A stretch of DNA of 64,000 nucleotides from positions 116,666,458-116,730,457 of the forward strand of contig NC_092806.1 in assembly GCF_040954645.1 (NCBI RefSeq), given 5' to 3'. The stretch's first letter is position 1, and each line of letters begins with the position of its first letter. The translations under genes were made by a program, and so were the position numbers. The notes under the pieces were generated by a model. That model was given only the letters and a program-made list of their open reading frames with translations. It was not told where the DNA came from and made no database searches. Positions 63,800 through 64,000 of this stretch are shown here, piece by piece. Source of the stretch: Diabrotica undecimpunctata. Lineage: Eukaryota; Arthropoda; Insecta; Coleoptera; Chrysomelidae.

Positions 63800-64000
63800 C
63801 AATTCGTGTTTCGCAGTCACAGTAAACAGTTAAAAAAGTCGATTTAAGCGACGACGCGAGTCCGTTATATAACATGTAAACTTTGTCTATTTTATTAAAA
63901 TCTATAAAAATATATATAAAAAATAATAAATAAATAATAAAATTACTTTATTCAATTTAAAATATAATATTTAAATCACTAATGTACCACTTTTATTTTA

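Noticed and set aside
1..64000. CRISPR arrays, bacterial operons, ribosome binding sites
   Set aside because: Direct repeats found are transposon duplications, satellites or microsatellites; gene structure and elements are eukaryotic.
1..64000. LTR retrotransposons or endogenous viral genes
   Set aside because: No protease/integrase or YxDD-type LTR RT blocks and no paired long terminal repeats were recognised; RT relics are all LINE or Penelope type.

Overview
The window looks like repeat-dominated intergenic DNA from an insect nuclear genome. It is strongly AT-rich, carries long (TA)n arrays and short insect-type introns, and I found no intact single-copy host gene. The mix of elements (several non-LTR retrotransposon families, Penelope-like elements, a Crypton, Tc1/mariner and pogo-like transposons, long foldback elements) is typical of a large insect genome. 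A beetle such as a chrysomelid is plausible, but I cannot prove the species from sequence alone. I saw no LTR retrotransposon and no CRISPR array.

Layout. 0-5.5 kb: two broken LINE reverse transcriptase (RT) fragments, then a nearly full-span RTE-like LINE (about 1450-4310, +) with a 70-bp LINE tail inserted in it, then a (TA)n-bounded inverted repeat. 6.4-8.7 kb: an I-clade-like LINE (-) whose ORF2 has lost its RT. 11-14 kb: a DDE transposase gene split by a 2.3-kb insertion that contains a long-TIR element and a tRNA-like repeat. 15.5-18.4 kb: a 1.15-kb foldback element and a Crypton tyrosine recombinase. 18.7-21.5 kb: a 28S rRNA pseudogene, a LINE fragment split by a foldback element, a hammerhead-like ribozyme motif, and a LINE with clean target-site duplications (TSDs). 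24-29 kb: Penelope-like RT (-), an I-like LINE (+) split by another LINE, and a Penelope GIY-YIG endonuclease with a hammerhead-like motif downstream. 30-37 kb: decayed LINE pieces and long unrecognised stretches. 38-40.3 kb: a LINE keeping ORF1 and endonuclease but not RT. 42.8-46 kb: two LINE RT fragments, one with only two stop codons. 49.8-56.8 kb: RTE and other LINE fragments, an I-like LINE with RNase H, and a pogo-like transposon.

57.4-62.1 kb is the most interesting part. A Tc1-like transposon about 1.5 kb long has been expanded to 4.7 kb by two nested insertions. One is a 5'-truncated LINE. The other is a 2.6-kb DNA transposon with perfect 32-bp terminal inverted repeats, an AATT target duplication and repeated subterminal motifs. 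Its only recognisable gene is an intron-containing DUF7869-like protein, the obvious candidate transposase.

Most coding features are dead (frameshifts, stops, deletions). The nesting, target duplications and shared sequence words allow relative dating of insertions and show two independent RT-less LINE derivatives. Hammerhead-like folds recur in Penelope-associated and foldback repeats. Family assignments come from recognising conserved protein motifs by eye; no database search was run.
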